A stretch of 7,727 bases of DNA from an uncultured Oscillospiraceae bacterium (GTDB lineage: Bacteria; Bacillota; Clostridia; Oscillospirales; Oscillospiraceae): positions 1 through 7,727 of the forward strand of contig CAKTKV010000075.1 in NCBI GenBank assembly GCA_934572355.1, written 5' to 3'. The translations under genes were made by a program, and so were the position numbers. A model generated the notes under the pieces. The model was not told where the DNA came from. It saw only the letters and a program-made list of their open reading frames with translations, and ran no database searches. Position 1 is the stretch's first letter. Each line of letters begins with the position of its first letter. This document shows positions 6,372-7,727 of this stretch, piece by piece.

Positions 6372-6712
6372 TGCACGAGCTGGGTATATGCGACGCGCTG
6401 CTCAAAATGGTCGACAGCGTCGCAAAGGACGAGGAACTCGAGTACGTGAAAAAGGTCACCGTTGAGGTGGGTACGCTCTCGGGCGTCATCCCGGCGTATC
6501 TTTCCGACTGCTGGACAGCCGTGACGGACGGGACGGCGTATCAGGATACGCGCTTCGTCGTCGAAACGCTGCCGGGCACGGCGCGCTGCCTTGACTGCGG
6601 CGCGGAGTTCACCGCCGAGCTTGAGCAGCTGCGCTGCCCGAACTGCGGGGGAGAGAAGCTCACTCCGCTCACCGGGCGCGATCTGACGCTCAAGGAAATA
6701 GAAGCGTATTAG
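6371..6712 (+). CDS. hypA: Hydrogenase nickel metallochaperone HypA
   Basis: HypA delivers nickel, with HypB, to [NiFe]-hydrogenase precursors, and in some bacteria to urease. The 113 residues match the usual length. It begins MHELGICDALLKM, with the nickel-binding His2 next to Glu3, and has the zinc site CLDC (73-76) and CPNC (89-92). The end GRDLTLKEIEAY is the typical HypA C-terminus, and VTVEVGTLSGVIP (29-41) is the conserved strand-turn region. The ATG shares its A with the TAA of the preceding oxidoreductase (TAATG at 6369-6373), so translation is probably coupled; there is no separate strong ribosome binding site. No hypB-F or hydrogenase subunit lies in the window, so its client is unknown. 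The link to the oxidoreductase suggests a shared redox function, which is inference. Confidence 0.93.
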   Translation: MHELGICDALLKMVDSVAKDEELEYVKKVTVEVGTLSGVIPAYLSDCWTAVTDGTAYQDTRFVVETLPGTARCLDCGAEFTAELEQLRCPNCGGEKLTPLTGRDLTLKEIEAY

Positions 6713-6727
6713 CGGCAAAATAGAGAA

Positions 6728-6798
6728 CCCGGGTACACCTGCCGAAACGGAAAGGCGTACCCGGGCAGACTGTCAAAAAAGTATTTTTGCCAGTCTGC
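6728..6798. repeat. Two tandem hairpins downstream of hypA
   Basis: The first hairpin pairs CCCGGGTAC (6728-6736) with GTACCCGGG (6757-6765) and can continue inward with CC/GG; its loop holds a further CCG-AAA-CGG. The second starts at once: CAGACTG (6766-6772) pairs with CAGTCTG (6791-6797), and inside it, past one T-C mismatch, CAAAAA (6774-6779) pairs with TTTTTG (6784-6789). Neither is followed by a good T tract on the plus strand, so they are not standard terminators. They may protect the 3' end of the hypA transcript or be a local repeat unit. Confidence 0.65.
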
Positions 6799-6816
6799 TT
6801 GAAAATCTGAACTTTG

Positions 6817-6852
6817 AAAAAAGTGCAGCCATCCTTTCGGATGGCTGCACTT
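6817..6852 (-). terminator. Intrinsic terminator of the nicotinate phosphoribosyltransferase gene, possibly bidirectional
   Basis: A perfect 14-bp stem, AAGTGCAGCCATCC (6821-6834) with its complement (6839-6852), is closed on the minus strand by a GAAA tetraloop and leads into six T residues (6817-6822 on the plus strand are A). It stands 24 bases after the minus-strand stop codon. On the plus strand the tail GGACTTTATTTT is weaker, but the hairpin probably also ends the oxidoreductase-hypA transcript. Confidence 0.9.
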
Positions 6853-6875
6853 GGACTTTATTTTGATTCTGAAAA

Positions 6876-7727
6876 TTATACTATCTCGTGCCCGCGCTCA
6901 AGGAGCATCTTGTCCTTCAGCGCCATGAGCTTCGGCGAGAGGTCGACGTAGTACTGATGCGGATAGTCAAAGCGCTTGACCTCCGGCCAGAGAGTGTCTA
7001 TCTGCTCGGCGCAGCGCTTTTTGATATCGCCGAGAGCGGGCAGGTCATAGACCAGCTTGCCGTTTTTGAACACCGGCACCTGAAGCTCCACCGCGCGGAA
7101 GTTGCGCATGGTCTTCTTCTTCCAGCGGTCGTGCGGGTCGCATATCTCAAGCGGCTGCGAGTCGTCAACGACCTCGTCGTGCGTGCAGATATAGTCTGCT
7201 TCGGCCATGCCGCTCTCCCTGTCGAAGAAACGATACACCTTCTTGAAGCCGGGGTTTGTGATCTTGCCGACGTTTTCACTGAGCTTGATCTTCGGGACGA
7301 TCTCGCCGTCGGGCTTTTCGACAGCGCAGAGCTTGTACACGCCGCCGAACACCGGGGCGCTCTTGGAGGTGATGAGCCGTTCGCCGACACCGAAGGAGTC
7401 GATCTTCGCGCCCTGACGGATAAGCTCGGTAATGAGGCGCTCGTCAAGGGAGTTCGAGACGGTGATGGTGCAGCCCGGCCAGCCGGCGTCGTCGAGCATT
7501 TTGCGCGCGCGCTGGGTGAGATAGGCCATGTCGCCGGAGTCCAGACGGATGCCGCACTTGGTGATGCCCATGGGGCGGAGCACCTCGTTGAACGCGCGGA
7601 TGGCGTTGGGTATGCCGGACTTGAGGGTGTTGAAGGTGTCCACGAGCAGGACGGCGTTATTCGGATAGGTCTTGCAGTAGCTGACGAAGGCGTCATACTC
7701 AGAGTCGAACATCTGCACCCATGAGTG
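6876..7727 (-). CDS. pncB: Nicotinate phosphoribosyltransferase, C-terminal part (5' end beyond the right edge)
   Basis: This enzyme joins nicotinate and PRPP (with ATP hydrolysis) to make nicotinate mononucleotide, the first step of the Preiss-Handler NAD salvage route. The reading frame is open to the window edge and gives 283 residues; full-length Firmicutes-type enzymes are about 480-490, so roughly 200 N-terminal residues are missing. The visible part opens with HSWVQMFDSE, and this His, at the very edge, probably corresponds to the active-site phosphorylated His of the family. Other signatures are LLVDTFNTL, GIRLDSGDMAYL, TITVSNSLDE and FGVGERLITSKSAPVFGGVYK. The C-terminus includes FDYPHQYYVDLSPKL. 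A GTG at 7716-7718 lies inside these conserved motifs and is not the start. It ends at the strong terminator at 6817-6852. Confidence 0.95.
   Translation of the reverse strand, partial: HSWVQMFDSEYDAFVSYCKTYPNNAVLLVDTFNTLKSGIPNAIRAFNEVLRPMGITKCGIRLDSGDMAYLTQRARKMLDDAGWPGCTITVSNSLDERLITELIRQGAKIDSFGVGERLITSKSAPVFGGVYKLCAVEKPDGEIVPKIKLSENVGKITNPGFKKVYRFFDRESGMAEADYICTHDEVVDDSQPLEICDPHDRWKKKTMRNFRAVELQVPVFKNGKLVYDLPALGDIKKRCAEQIDTLWPEVKRFDYPHQYYVDLSPKLMALKDKMLLERGHEIV

Noticed and set aside
6888..7724. Long plus-strand open frame opposite the nicotinate phosphoribosyltransferase gene
   Set aside because: It is the reverse shadow of a gene with clear family motifs; its product is low in complexity and matches nothing I recognise.

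Overview
The window looks like chromosome of a GC-rich Gram-positive anaerobe of the Clostridia, most likely a gut Oscillospiraceae/Ruminococcaceae-type organism. The pointers are an ECF-type thiamine transporter (ThiT) behind a TPP riboswitch, strong AGGAGG-like ribosome binding sites, clean sigma-A promoters, a ferredoxin-rich flavoprotein, and a palindromic intergenic repeat of a kind I recall from Faecalibacterium and its relatives. The taxonomy is inference. Both ends cut through genes.

Layout, left to right. (1) Minus strand, 1-509: the 5' part of thiT, preceded by an intrinsic terminator, a complete TPP aptamer and a consensus promoter, a standard transcription-attenuation unit. (2) 510-748: a gap almost filled by an inverted pair of palindromic repeats (555-707). 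(3) Minus strand, 749-2125: a MATE-family efflux transporter with its own promoter. (4) 2126-2276: a divergent promoter region. (5) Plus strand, 2277-3543: a two-gene unit of pgeF (peptidoglycan editing factor, laccase-domain family) and a small YunG-like protein, closed by a strong hairpin. (6) Plus strand, 3690-6712: a consensus promoter driving an 893-residue multi-cluster Fe-S/FAD/NAD(P) oxidoreductase fusion, whose stop codon overlaps the start of hypA. (7) 6713-6875: two tandem hairpins and a terminator between convergent genes. (8) Minus strand, 6876-7727: the C-terminal part of nicotinate phosphoribosyltransferase, running off the right end.

Most of the window is housekeeping: thiamine uptake, drug or metabolite efflux, cell-wall editing and NAD salvage. 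The part most worth attention is the oxidoreductase-hypA operon. It joins a winged-helix-like N-terminus, a cysteine-rich domain, a 4Fe-4S ferredoxin domain, a GltD/NfnB-like flavoprotein module and a C-terminal ferredoxin module in one chain, and couples it to a nickel chaperone gene with no hydrogenase gene in sight. I see no CRISPR array, tRNA, rRNA, transposase or phage gene in the window.
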